Below, piece after piece: positions 51,918 through 60,812 of a stretch of 64,000 nt of DNA. Location: assembly GCF_022819085.1 (NCBI RefSeq), contig NZ_JALHAG010000001.1, positions 145,395 to 209,394 on the forward strand, given 5' to 3'. The stretch is from Planococcus ruber (GTDB lineage Bacteria > Bacillota > Bacilli > Bacillales_A > Planococcaceae). The notes beneath the pieces are model-generated. The model was not told the DNA's origin. It saw nothing but the letters and a program-made list of their open reading frames with translations, and did no database searches. The position numbers and the translations under genes were made by a program. How positions within the stretch are numbered: the first letter of the stretch is position 1; each line of letters begins with the position of its first letter.

Positions 51918-52247
51918 GTGGACGAGCAAGCTTTTGTCTATGACAGAATGTATCCCGTAGCCCGAGTTTTATATGAAAATCTGCCGAATTTTACAGTTGC
52001 GGGATATGCACTTTTTGCAGTCATCTTCTTGCTGTCGGCTTTCGTTTATAAGCTAGGATTTGCAAAAAAACTACCTATCGGAAAAAATGTAGTAATCGGC
52101 ATCTTCCTTTTTGTCGGGGGATTAGGCTTAACGTTCTTGGCCTTCTTCCTTCCGGTAGTAGAAGGACTAGTCATTGCTGCGTTGATTTTGATTCTCTACA
52201 AAATCCGCCTATGGCGTGAAAAACGCGAAAACGCTGCATCTCATTGA
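51918..52247 (+). CDS. ylaH: YlaH-like membrane protein
   Basis: A 109-residue protein with an N-terminal soluble stretch and three membrane helices (about 27-46, 56-76 and 79-97). It matches YlaH by size, topology and place after typA. GTG start after GGAAGG. Its last codons form one arm of a terminator hairpin and overlap the convergent gene by 7 bases. Confidence 0.82.
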   Translation: MDEQAFVYDRMYPVARVLYENLPNFTVAGYALFAVIFLLSAFVYKLGFAKKLPIGKNVVIGIFLFVGGLGLTFLAFFLPVVEGLVIAALILILYKIRLWREKRENAASH

Positions 52248-52263
52248 GATGCAGCGTTTTTGC
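52229..52263. terminator. Bidirectional terminator inside the overlapping ends of two genes
   Basis: AAACGCTGCATCTC / GAGATGCAGCGTTT, perfect 14-bp stem with a 3-base loop (ATT), followed by TTTT. Both stop codons lie in or beside the loop. Confidence 0.88.
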
Positions 52264-52690
52264 GTTCAAATGTTTTATAAAGAATGGGAAGCGCAAGGGC
52301 ATAAGTCAAATGCGCCAATATCCAGTAAAGGTAGGCGCCCATATCGGTAAGGGCCGGCACATCGGTTCGAACGGCCAAAGAAGACAAAGGGAAAAAGAGG
52401 ATAAAAGTCGGAATACACAAAAACAGGCTCAGCAAGGTCATTTGGCCAAAGGTATAAGGACGGCGTTTCGCCAAATATACATAGACAATGGCGATCAACA
52501 GGGAGATGGCCAGATGAAAAGTGAATTCCACCGGCTCCGACCAGTTGGCCTTTCCAATGACCGGGATGAAATCAACATTTAATAATAATGTGTATACTTG
52601 TTCGCCTGTGACCTTCTGAATCCACTTCAAGAGCAGCCCGAGAAGCAGCCCGCTCCAAAAGCCGATCCATATGCCTTTTAGTGCCTTCAT
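52241..52690 (-). CDS. Small integral membrane protein, function unknown
   Basis: A 149-residue protein with four predicted helices (about 5-23, 55-73, 82-103 and 118-138) and a short loop between. I do not recognise the family. Start ATG overlaps the stop of the ylaI gene, so it is expressed from the ylaI transcript. Confidence 0.72.
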   Translation of the reverse strand: MKALKGIWIGFWSGLLLGLLLKWIQKVTGEQVYTLLLNVDFIPVIGKANWSEPVEFTFHLAISLLIAIVYVYLAKRRPYTFGQMTLLSLFLCIPTFILFFPLSSLAVRTDVPALTDMGAYLYWILAHLTYALALPILYKTFERKNAASQ

Positions 52691-52893
52691 CAGAAGTCAT
52701 CCTCAATTTGGCGGGAACTCCGGTAAAAATGGAACGCCCCCGTTGCGAGCCGTTCTTTCGTTCTCTCGGATATCCGGTCATGGCATTCCTTGCACATATG
52801 GGTATGGATGGGCCGGTTGCGCAGGCGTTTTGCCTCCAGCGTATCATCGACCAATTCTTCCATTTTATCGCAGATTACACATTGGACTCGCAT
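52690..52893 (-). CDS. ylaI: YlaI-family small zinc-binding protein (DUF2197)
   Basis: A 67-residue protein with CVICDK near the N-terminus and CKECHDRI near 34-41, giving a CxxC...CxxC zinc knuckle. Size and motif match YlaI. Perfect AGGAGG-type binding site (TAGGAGGATGGAAT). Probably first or second gene of a minus-strand operon with the unknown membrane protein. Confidence 0.85.
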   Translation of the reverse strand: MRVQCVICDKMEELVDDTLEAKRLRNRPIHTHMCKECHDRISERTKERLATGAFHFYRSSRQIEDDF

Positions 52894-52904
52894 ATTCCAT
52901 CCTC

Positions 52905-53411
52905 CTACTCAACCCGGATGGCGAACACATCCGTTATTGGCTCGTCTTGGTTCGATCCATCCGGCAGCAAAATGTGGACAGGGCCGTTTTCTTTTAACGG
53001 CTTTCCGTTTTCGCTGAACTTGAAAATCAGTTCTTTGGCGCTTTCAAGAGGAAAGCTGTATTCCCCGGAAGCGGTTTCGAAGACGGCTTTTGACGCGTCT
53101 TTTCCCGGTTCTGCGGTTTCAATGAACGGTTTTAAGACCATGCCGAAAGTTCCGGTCATCATCTCCTGCTTTTCCTGTCTTTTGTATTTTTTTTCGGAAT
53201 TCAGCGTGGGCGGTACAGTGGCGCCTTCCATAATTTCACGCGACCAATGTTCACCCATTCCGCGCTTATATTCTTCCAGTTCGTCTTTTATGATGCGTTC
53301 TTCACTGAAATACGTAGTGAGGTCAAGTTTGCGGTCATCAAAAATCCAAACAGTCGGATCCAATGTAATCTTAAATTTCACTTTACCTTTAAACGGTACG
53401 ATAGTTTCCAT
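52905..53411 (-). CDS. Uncharacterised 168-residue protein
   Basis: A soluble protein starting METIVPFKGKVKFKITLDP; alternating beta segments at the start and end flank a charged helical middle (about 35-110). No catalytic motif is recognised. Start ATG 53411 is chosen for GGAGGG 7 bases upstream; an earlier codon adds 11 residues. The position corresponds to the ylaJ-ylaM interval of B. subtilis but I cannot link it to any of those. It lies 11 bases upstream of ylaI on the same strand. Confidence 0.72.
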   Translation of the reverse strand: METIVPFKGKVKFKITLDPTVWIFDDRKLDLTTYFSEERIIKDELEEYKRGMGEHWSREIMEGATVPPTLNSEKKYKRQEKQEMMTGTFGMVLKPFIETAEPGKDASKAVFETASGEYSFPLESAKELIFKFSENGKPLKENGPVHILLPDGSNQDEPITDVFAIRVE

Positions 53412-53577
53412 GCTAAAACCCTCCATCAAATAATCGATCTCCATTAAGTATACCTTTTCCTGCCAAAATCCTAAAGGGATTAATTCTATGCCCGATAGAC
53501 GCTTGCATTTTCATCTATTAAAAGATACACTTTAAACAGGTTATTAGGTATAAATATCAATTAATGGGGGAGTCCTC

Positions 53578-53859
53578 ATGGAACATACAGAAGAACAAAC
53601 ATATCAGGCGAAGGCTTTGGAACTCCTCAAAGCAGATGCGGAAAAAATCGAGCAACTGATCAAAGTCCAAATGGACCATTTGACTTTGCCTTCATGCCCC
53701 TTATACGAAGAAGTGCTCGATACTCAGATGTTCGGCCTCTCGCGCGAAATCGACTTTGCAGTAAAGCTGGGTCTTATTGAACGTGAAACCGGCAAAATTC
53801 TAATGGATACGCTGGAGAAGAAACTTTCCATCCTTCATGATGCGTACACAAATAAATGA
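53578..53859 (+). CDS. ylaN: YlaN (UPF0358), iron-linked Fur partner
   Basis: A 93-residue helical protein with the family core [27 protein letters not shown] (about 41-67). YlaN is conserved in Firmicutes; recent work in B. subtilis and S. aureus links it to iron homeostasis through interaction with Fur, which is recalled knowledge. GGGGGAG ribosome binding site. Terminator follows immediately. Confidence 0.92.
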   Translation: MEHTEEQTYQAKALELLKADAEKIEQLIKVQMDHLTLPSCPLYEEVLDTQMFGLSREIDFAVKLGLIERETGKILMDTLEKKLSILHDAYTNK

Positions 53860-53862
53860 CTT

Positions 53863-53895
53863 AAAACTCAAACGAACCCTGTTTGAGTTTTTTTA
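53863..53895 (+). terminator. Terminator of ylaN
   Basis: AAAACTCAAAC / GTTTGAGTTTT, perfect 11-bp stem, 7-base loop, T run. Confidence 0.88.
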
Positions 53896-53924
53896 CTAAT
53901 CCAATAAATCGAGGTATAGAAATC

Positions 53925-55091
53925 ATGAAACAATACATCAAGAGATATGCAAAGAACTTTGACTACCCTTTATTTTTTGTCTACATAGCGCTAACCCTTT
54001 TCGGACTGGTCATGATCTACAGTTCGAGCATGGCCTGGTCGGTGAATCGGTATGGCAGCGAGCCCGACCGTTTTTACATACAGCAGATCCAGAACTTGGC
54101 GTTCGCTTTCCCGGTTTTTGTCGTAGCGGCGTTTTTTCCTTATAAGCATTTCAACAAAAAATGGATGATGATGACCGTGCTTGGAGTTGTTTTTCTCGGC
54201 TTGATTCTCGTCCACTTTATCGGTTCGGCAGCCGGTGGAGCCGTCAGTTGGATCAACTTGGGCTTTGGGAATGTCCAGCCGTCAGAAGTGGCAAAAGTTG
54301 GCATCATCTTCTATTTGGCAGGCGTATTCTCGAATAAATACCGAAATGGCACCATCAATGAACTGGGCAATTCCATCATCCCGCCTGTCAGTATTTTGAC
54401 ATTTGTATTGATTTTAGTGTTTTTCGAGCCCGATTTGGGTTCTATGATGATTATTGGTGCGGTCGGGTTGTCGGTAATGGCAGCAAGCGGCATCCGCTTT
54501 AAATCTTTTGCAAAGCTTGCCTCTATCGTAATTGGTGCAGCAGCCATTTTTATCGTCCCGATTATGGTGTTTGCTTCAGATGCCATTTTCACCGAAAAGC
54601 GGCTGGGCCGGCTGGATGCTTTCTTCAATCCGTTTACAGATGAATTGGGCTTTGGGCTGCAGATCGTCAACGGCTACTTGGCCATCGGATCAGGCGGGTT
54701 GAAAGGGCTTGGGCTTGGCCAATCGATCCAAAAACTTGGCTATGTACCGGAGCCGCATACGGATTTCATCATGTCGATCATTGCTGAGGAGCTCGGTGTG
54801 TTCGGAGTATTATTCGTTTTAGGCGGTTTGGCTTTTATCATCTTGCGCGGACTTTCCATCGCCATGACAACCAAAGATCCATTGGCGCGCATGCTGGCCG
54901 CAGGCATCGCCAGCATGATCGGCATCCAGTCCTTTGTCAACTTAGGCGGCTTGACTGGGCTGATTCCGCTGACAGGGGTGACGCTTCCGTTTATAAGTTA
55001 TGGCGGAACGTCCGTAATTTTGTTATCTTTAGCTATGGGAGTATTGATGAATGTTTCCATGTTCCATAAAGTTGAAAAATCGAAAAAATAA
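53925..55091 (+). CDS. ftsW: FtsW/RodA-family peptidoglycan glycosyltransferase
   Basis: A 388-residue SEDS protein with ten predicted helices that polymerises lipid II at the division septum. SEDS signatures: GAVSWINLG (about 105-113) and VQPSEVAK (about 116-123), plus the late loop GLTGLIPLTGVTLPFISYGGTS (about 345-366). It lies between ylaN and pycA as does B. subtilis ftsW, supporting FtsW over RodA. The ATG at 53925 follows CGAGGT; a longer frame runs into the ylaN terminator. Confidence 0.92.
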   Translation: MKQYIKRYAKNFDYPLFFVYIALTLFGLVMIYSSSMAWSVNRYGSEPDRFYIQQIQNLAFAFPVFVVAAFFPYKHFNKKWMMMTVLGVVFLGLILVHFIGSAAGGAVSWINLGFGNVQPSEVAKVGIIFYLAGVFSNKYRNGTINELGNSIIPPVSILTFVLILVFFEPDLGSMMIIGAVGLSVMAASGIRFKSFAKLASIVIGAAAIFIVPIMVFASDAIFTEKRLGRLDAFFNPFTDELGFGLQIVNGYLAIGSGGLKGLGLGQSIQKLGYVPEPHTDFIMSIIAEELGVFGVLFVLGGLAFIILRGLSIAMTTKDPLARMLAAGIASMIGIQSFVNLGGLTGLIPLTGVTLPFISYGGTSVILLSLAMGVLMNVSMFHKVEKSKK

Positions 55092-55107
55092 AAGGGGTTG
55101 CTGCGGT

Positions 55108-58100
55108 GTGAGAGAAATCAACAAAATCTTAGTAGCAAACCGCGGAGAAATCGCAATTCGGGTTTTCCGCGCGTGTACTGAACTGAAAATTCCAACAGTT
55201 GCGATTTATTCGCAAGAAGATAGTGGTTCTTATCACCGCTATAAAGCTGACGAATCCTATTTGGTCGGCAAAGGGAAAAAACCGATTGACGCTTACCTGG
55301 ACATTGAAGACATCATTCGTATTGCCAAAGATTCAGGAGCTGACGCGGTCCACCCGGGCTATGGCTTCCTATCTGAAAATGTGAACTTTGCGCGGCGCTG
55401 CGAAGAGGAAGGGATTGCCTTTATCGGACCGACTTCTAGGCACCTCGATATGTTCGGGGATAAAGTTAAAGCCCGCGAACAGGCAATACAAGCCGGCATT
55501 CCAGTAATTCCAGGGACAGACGGACCCGTAGAATCGCTGGATGAAGTGGTTGAATTCAGCAAAAAGGCCGGATTCCCATTAATGATCAAAGCTTCTCTTG
55601 GCGGCGGCGGACGTGGCATGCGCATCGTCAAAACGGAGGAAGAATTGGCATCTGCATATGAACGGGCGAAATCAGAAGCGAAAGCGGCGTTTGGCTCCGA
55701 CGAAATGTATGTAGAAAAATTTGTGGATAAACCGAAACATATTGAAGTTCAAATTCTAGGGGATACGGCCGGCAATATTGTCCATTTGTATGAGCGGGAT
55801 TGCTCGATTCAACGGCGACATCAAAAAGTCGTGGAAATTGCTCCTTCCAATTCATTAAGCGACGAACTGCGCAACCGCATTTGCGACGCTGCTGTTAAAC
55901 TGATGAAAAATATCGATTACATAAATGCGGGAACCGTTGAATTCTTGGTAGCAAACGATGAATTTTATTTCATTGAAGTAAACCCAAGAATTCAAGTGGA
56001 ACATACGATTACGGAAATGGTTACCGGAATTGATATCGTCCATGCCCAAATCAATATCGCCCGCGGCCATGAGCTGCACAGTGACGTGATCGGCATTCCC
56101 GAGCAGAAAGAAATTCCGCTTTTCGGCTATGCCATCCAGTCCCGCGTGACGACAGAAGATCCACTGAACGATTTCATGCCCGATGCCGGCAAGCTGATGG
56201 TTTATCGTTCCGGCGGCGGTTTTGGCGTTCGTCTGGATGCCGGAAATGGATTCCAGGGAGCTGTCATTTCGCCTTTCTATGATTCTTTATTGGTTAAATT
56301 ATCCACTTGGGCAGTGACATTCAAAGAAGCAGCGGCGAAAATGGACCGCAATCTCCAGGAATTCCGGATCCGCGGGATCAAAACAAACATCCCGTTTCTT
56401 GAAAATGTGGTAAAACACGAAAACTTCATTAAAGGGGAGTTTGATACAAGTTTTATCGACTCTACGCCAGAGCTGTTCCTATTCCCGGTTCGCTTAGACC
56501 GCGGAACGAAATTATTGAGTTATATCGGCAATGTGACGATCAACGGATTCCCGGGAATCGAGAAAAAGGCGAAGCCGATCCATACAGCTCCAAGAAAGCC
56601 GCAGATCATTCTAGCGGATGCACCGCCATCAGGCACCAAGCAGATTTTGGACGAGCAAGGAGCTGAAGGGCTGACGAAGTGGATTCATGAACAAAAGGAT
56701 GTGCTCTTGACCGATACGACTTTCCGCGATGCACACCAATCGTTATTGGCGACGCGCGTGCGCTCTCACGATATGTTCAATATCGCCAACGAAACAGCAC
56801 GTTTGCAGCATGATTTATTCTCTATGGAAATGTGGGGAGGCGCCACGTTTGATGTTTCTTACCGTTTCTTGAAAGAAAACCCGTGGGTGCGCCTTGAAAA
56901 GCTGCGGAAACAAGTGCCGAATGTCCTGTTCCAAATGCTCTTCCGCGGCGCCAATGCCGTCGGCTATAAAAATTATCCGGATAATGTCATCCGGGAATTT
57001 GCCCGCAATTCGGCAGAAGCCGGCATTGATGTTTTCCGAATTTTCGACAGCCTAAACTGGATTAAAGGCATGGAAGTGGCAATTGATGAAGTCCGTTTAT
57101 CCGGCAAAGTGGCCGAAGCGGCTATTTGCTATACGGGCGATATATTGGATCCGAGCAGAGACAAATATACAGTCGATTATTACAAGAAAATGGCAAAAGA
57201 ACTGGAAGCCGCTGGTGCCCATATCCTGGCTATTAAAGATATGGCCGGCCTATTGAAGCCGGAAGCCGCTTACCGTTTGATTTCAGAACTGAAAGACACC
57301 ATTTCGTTGCCGATCCATCTCCACACACATGATACAAGCGGCAACGGCATCTATATGTACGCAAAAGCGATTGAAGCAGGAGTGGATATCGTTGATACGG
57401 CTCTAGGCACTATGGCCGGTTTGACTTCCCAGCCGAGTGCGAACTCCCTGTACTATGCCATGAAAGGCACGGGGCGCGAAGTGAAAACGGATATTGAATC
57501 CATCGAAAAACTGTCCCATTACTGGGAGGATGTCCGCAAATACTACAGCGATTTTGAAAGCGGCATGAATAGTCCGCATTCCGAGATCTATGTCCACGAA
57601 ATGCCTGGCGGCCAGTACAGCAATCTGCAGCAGCAAGCAAAAGCTGTCGGGCTCGGCATGCGCTGGGAAGAAGTGAAGTCCATGTATTCCAGAGTCAATA
57701 TGCTGTTTGGCGACGTTGTGAAAGTAACGCCTTCTTCGAAAGTTGTTGGAGATATGGCATTGTTCATGGTCCAAAATGATCTCGATGAAAAAACGGTCTT
57801 ATCGCGGGGAGAGACCATCGATTTCCCAGAGTCCGTTATTGAATTCTTTGAAGGGTATATCGGCCAGCCTCATGGAGGATTCCCGAAAGAATTGCAGAAA
57901 GTCGTTTTGAAAGAACGCAAACCGATCACAGTCCGCCCTGGGGAATTGCTGGAGCCTGCTGATTTTGATGAAATCAAGAAAATTCTTTTCGAGAAACTGG
58001 AGCGTCCAGTAAGCAAGCAGGAAGTGTTGGCTTATGCGCTATATCCGAAAGTGATCGAAGAATATTTGGCGACGAACAAGCAATTCGGCAATGTTTCGGT

Positions 58101-58548
58101 TCTCGATACGCTTACTTTCCTTTACGGCATGCGGCTAGGCGAAGAAATCGAAGTGGAGATCGAAAAAGGGAAGACCTTGATGATCAAATTGGTGTCGATC
58201 GGCGAGCCTCAAAAAGACGGCCACCGGACCATCTACTTTGAGCTGAACGGCCAGCCACGGGAAGTGAACATCCAGGATATTTCCGTGGAAACCGACAGCA
58301 AGGCCAAACCAAAAGCGGATATGACCAATGAATCTCATTTGGCGGCAACAATGCCGGGAACGGTATTGAAAGTTGTTGCGGAAACTGGAGCGAAAGTAAA
58401 CCGCGGAGATCATTTGCTGGTTACGGAAGCAATGAAAATGGAGACAACGGTCCAAGCGCCTTACGATGGTACGATCAAAGCCATCCATGTAGCGGCAGGA
58501 GACGGCATCTCGACAGGTGATTTGCTAATTGAAATGGAAAGAAAATAA
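55108..58548 (+). CDS. pycA: Pyruvate carboxylase
   Basis: A 1146-residue biotin enzyme converting pyruvate to oxaloacetate. The biotin carboxylase domain spans 1-450 (GGGGRGMRI glycine loop at about 167-175, EVNPRIQVEHT at about 289-299). The carboxyltransferase TIM barrel spans about 530-810 (TDTTFRDAHQSL at about 537-548; metal-ligand HLHTHD near 737), followed by the PC regulatory region. The BCCP domain ends the protein with biotinylated Lys in TEAMKMETT (about 1110-1118). GTG start 10 bases after AGGGG, 16 bases after ftsW. Listeria PycA is directly inhibited by c-di-AMP, while in B. subtilis DarB stimulates PycA; a cbpB homologue is in this window. Confidence 0.96.
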   Translation: MREINKILVANRGEIAIRVFRACTELKIPTVAIYSQEDSGSYHRYKADESYLVGKGKKPIDAYLDIEDIIRIAKDSGADAVHPGYGFLSENVNFARRCEEEGIAFIGPTSRHLDMFGDKVKAREQAIQAGIPVIPGTDGPVESLDEVVEFSKKAGFPLMIKASLGGGGRGMRIVKTEEELASAYERAKSEAKAAFGSDEMYVEKFVDKPKHIEVQILGDTAGNIVHLYERDCSIQRRHQKVVEIAPSNSLSDELRNRICDAAVKLMKNIDYINAGTVEFLVANDEFYFIEVNPRIQVEHTITEMVTGIDIVHAQINIARGHELHSDVIGIPEQKEIPLFGYAIQSRVTTEDPLNDFMPDAGKLMVYRSGGGFGVRLDAGNGFQGAVISPFYDSLLVKLSTWAVTFKEAAAKMDRNLQEFRIRGIKTNIPFLENVVKHENFIKGEFDTSFIDSTPELFLFPVRLDRGTKLLSYIGNVTINGFPGIEKKAKPIHTAPRKPQIILADAPPSGTKQILDEQGAEGLTKWIHEQKDVLLTDTTFRDAHQSLLATRVRSHDMFNIANETARLQHDLFSMEMWGGATFDVSYRFLKENPWVRLEKLRKQVPNVLFQMLFRGANAVGYKNYPDNVIREFARNSAEAGIDVFRIFDSLNWIKGMEVAIDEVRLSGKVAEAAICYTGDILDPSRDKYTVDYYKKMAKELEAAGAHILAIKDMAGLLKPEAAYRLISELKDTISLPIHLHTHDTSGNGIYMYAKAIEAGVDIVDTALGTMAGLTSQPSANSLYYAMKGTGREVKTDIESIEKLSHYWEDVRKYYSDFESGMNSPHSEIYVHEMPGGQYSNLQQQAKAVGLGMRWEEVKSMYSRVNMLFGDVVKVTPSSKVVGDMALFMVQNDLDEKTVLSRGETIDFPESVIEFFEGYIGQPHGGFPKELQKVVLKERKPITVRPGELLEPADFDEIKKILFEKLERPVSKQEVLAYALYPKVIEEYLATNKQFGNVSVLDTLTFLYGMRLGEEIEVEIEKGKTLMIKLVSIGEPQKDGHRTIYFELNGQPREVNIQDISVETDSKAKPKADMTNESHLAATMPGTVLKVVAETGAKVNRGDHLLVTEAMKMETTVQAPYDGTIKAIHVAAGDGISTGDLLIEMERK

Positions 58549-58587
58549 AAAAGTAGCCCGCGCATTTTGCGCGGGCTACTTTTTTAT
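58549..58587. terminator. Bidirectional terminator between pycA and ctaA
   Basis: AAAGTAGCCCGCGC / GCGCGGGCTACTTT, perfect 14-bp stem, short ATTTT loop, A and T runs on both sides. It overlaps the ctaA stop. Confidence 0.9.
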
Positions 58588-59495
58588 TTTTTAAGCCTGC
58601 TTCTGGATACCAGCAAAATCATATAGCAAAGCAATCCGAACAACATTGAAATCAGTAGGGAATGAAGCAAAGCTACAGCTAGATTCAATTTAGTCAGGAC
58701 AACGAGCATGCCGGTTGTCGCTTGCAGGAGCACGATGATGAATGCGATGATCCAACCCCAATAGATCACCCGCTGCTGCTTGTAATTTTTATACGCATGC
58801 CAAGCGATATAGCCAAGCCAAATGATAATCAAGCCAGCCGCGAAGCGATGGCCCATTTGAACCCATTCGTACATATTGTTCGGCATTGAGAAATCGCCGT
58901 TCCGGCACATTGGCCAATCTGCACAAATTAGGCTCGACTCGGTATGGCGCACAAGCGCTCCGGTATAGACTACGATATACGAATACAGAGTCACGCCAAT
59001 CGTATGGAGCTTCAATTTTTTGCCGATGACTAACCGGTCGGCATCGAATTTCCGGTCAACTTCAAAAATCAGCAAGGCCAGCAAGAGGACCGATGCGAAT
59101 GAAAGAAGCGAGATTCCGAAATGAAGCGCTAAGATAAAATCTCCTTGGCCCCATAAAACTTGGGCAGCTCCGATCAATGCTTGAAGAACTAAGAAGAAGA
59201 CAGCCATGACAGCCAGGAATTTAGTTTCGCGGATATGTCCGTATTTTCTCCAAGCCCAAACAGCAAGGACGACAATCAAAATGCCGACTGTACCGGTGAC
59301 GAGGCGATGAGAAAATTCGATCAGCACTTCAGCAGTGATCTCATCTGGAATCAATTTTCCGTTGCAATCTGGCCAATTGCGGCCGCAGCCCATTCCACTG
59401 TCCGTTTTCGTGACGAGTGCACCACCGAGAAGGATCAAGAGCATCCCGATGGTGGCTGCTACTGCAAACCATTTTATATATTTGCCTTGTTGCAA
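58584..59495 (-). CDS. ctaA: Heme A synthase CtaA
   Basis: A 303-residue membrane enzyme with eight helices that oxidises the C8 methyl of heme O to give heme A. Four helix-borne His are visible, in EFSHRLV, LHFG, VRHTESS and MGHRFA. The SLICADWPMC and MGCGRNWPDCNG loops carry the Cys pairs typical of the Bacillus type. TTG start after AGGTGG. Divergent from ctaB. Confidence 0.94.
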   Translation of the reverse strand: MQQGKYIKWFAVAATIGMLLILLGGALVTKTDSGMGCGRNWPDCNGKLIPDEITAEVLIEFSHRLVTGTVGILIVVLAVWAWRKYGHIRETKFLAVMAVFFLVLQALIGAAQVLWGQGDFILALHFGISLLSFASVLLLALLIFEVDRKFDADRLVIGKKLKLHTIGVTLYSYIVVYTGALVRHTESSLICADWPMCRNGDFSMPNNMYEWVQMGHRFAAGLIIIWLGYIAWHAYKNYKQQRVIYWGWIIAFIIVLLQATTGMLVVLTKLNLAVALLHSLLISMLFGLLCYMILLVSRSRLKK

Positions 59496-59669
59496 TTATG
59501 CCACCTACTTTTTTTGGATAAAACTTTTATACGTCCGTTACATACATACTCGATAATAGCGAAAGTTCCAGAAAAACACAATGGAAAAAGGGAGTGAGCA
59601 CAAACTTTCAAGATTTGGACATATTAGCGCATGCTTCACAAACTGTTCAAAAACAATTATTATTCTATC

Positions 59670-59698
59670 TTAAAATAATTAAGAGACTCATGTATGAT
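59670..59698 (+). promoter_or_regulatory. Possible promoter of ctaB-ctaE in the ctaA-ctaB intergenic region
   Basis: TTAAAA, 17-base spacer, TATGAT, in the 345-base AT-rich gap. This leaves a leader of about 135 bases before ctaB, in which I see no clear hairpin. In B. subtilis this gap carries ResD and CcpA control, but no such site can be named here. Confidence 0.35.
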
Positions 59699-59840
59699 AG
59701 GAAGAGCGTATTTCTGAGTCGAATTACATGAAAACCATGCTTTTATCAGGAAATTTCAGTTAGATGTAGAAAAAGAACTGGAATTTAGATATAGTTATGG
59801 TTAGCGGAATATGCTTACAACTTTGAAAGGAGGGGGTAAT

Positions 59841-60758
59841 ATGTCAAACGGCCGGTCTTTGTCTGCGGAAACGCATCAGGCGCCGGAAACGACCACCTTC
59901 ACCCAGGATTTTCTGGCGCTGATTAAAATCGGAATAGTGAACTCGAATTTAATCACTGTGTTTACAGGTTTGTGGTTGGCTTTCCAATTTTCCGACAGGC
60001 ACTTCCTGCAAGAGTTGGACATCCTCGTCTACACCTTGGTCGGATCAGCATTGATCATAGCAGGTTCTGCAGCAATGAATAACTATATCGATACAGATAT
60101 CGATCCGTTAATGGCCAGCAAAAAGTCGCGTCCAACTGTAACAGGAAGATTTAAGCCGTCCGCTGTACTGGCACTTGCTTTGTCTTTCATCGTTATAGGC
60201 GAAATATTTTTATTTTCTGCTTCAGTTTCTGCTGGTATTTTCGGAATTGCGGGTATACTAGCGTATGTCGTCCTCTATTCGATGTGGTCTAAAAGAAGGC
60301 ATGTCAGCAATACAATAGTAGGAAGCATATCTGGAGCGATTCCGCCGCTAATCGGTTGGGCTGCAGTAGAACCGGCACTTGGAATGGGTGCCTGGGCATT
60401 GTTCTTGATCATGTTCGTCTGGCAGCCTCCACACTTTTATGCATTGGCCATGAAGCGCACGGAAGAATACCGTGCTGCCGGAATTCCGATGCTGCCTGTG
60501 GTGAAAGGCTTCCACCGTACGAAAAAGTCGATGCTCGCTTGGGTCTTGCTGCTGTTCCCTCTGCCATTCCTGTTAATGGATCTCGGAATAGGCTTCCTCA
60601 TCTTAGCCACACTTTTGAACGTAGGGTGGCTGGCTTTAGCCATTAAAGGCTTCAAAGTGGCGGATGATTTGAAATGGGCGAAGACAATGTTCATCTATTC
60701 GTTGAATTATATGACCATCCTATTTGTTTCGATGATCATTTTTGCCGTCTTCGCCTAG
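59841..60758 (+). CDS. ctaB: Protoheme IX farnesyltransferase (heme O synthase) CtaB
   Basis: A 305-residue UbiA-family prenyltransferase with about nine helices adding a farnesyl group to heme B. Aspartate-rich motif NYIDTDIDPLMASK (about 86-99; N-x3-D-x3-D) and second motif YSMWSKRRHVSNT (about 146-158) bind farnesyl diphosphate through Mg. ATG 59841 follows AAAGGAGGGGG; an upstream codon adds ten residues that include the binding site. Confidence 0.94.
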   Translation: MSNGRSLSAETHQAPETTTFTQDFLALIKIGIVNSNLITVFTGLWLAFQFSDRHFLQELDILVYTLVGSALIIAGSAAMNNYIDTDIDPLMASKKSRPTVTGRFKPSAVLALALSFIVIGEIFLFSASVSAGIFGIAGILAYVVLYSMWSKRRHVSNTIVGSISGAIPPLIGWAAVEPALGMGAWALFLIMFVWQPPHFYALAMKRTEEYRAAGIPMLPVVKGFHRTKKSMLAWVLLLFPLPFLLMDLGIGFLILATLLNVGWLALAIKGFKVADDLKWAKTMFIYSLNYMTILFVSMIIFAVFA

Positions 60759-60812
60759 TTCCAGCATTTCAGTAAAATTTTAACCAAATGAGAGAGAGGG
60801 GTATGAAGAGCT

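Noticed and set aside
52681..53433. A 250-residue open frame on the plus strand over ylaI and the 168-residue gene
   Set aside because: The minus-strand genes have good ribosome binding sites and ylaI has a family match; the plus frame looks like a shadow with no recognisable domain.
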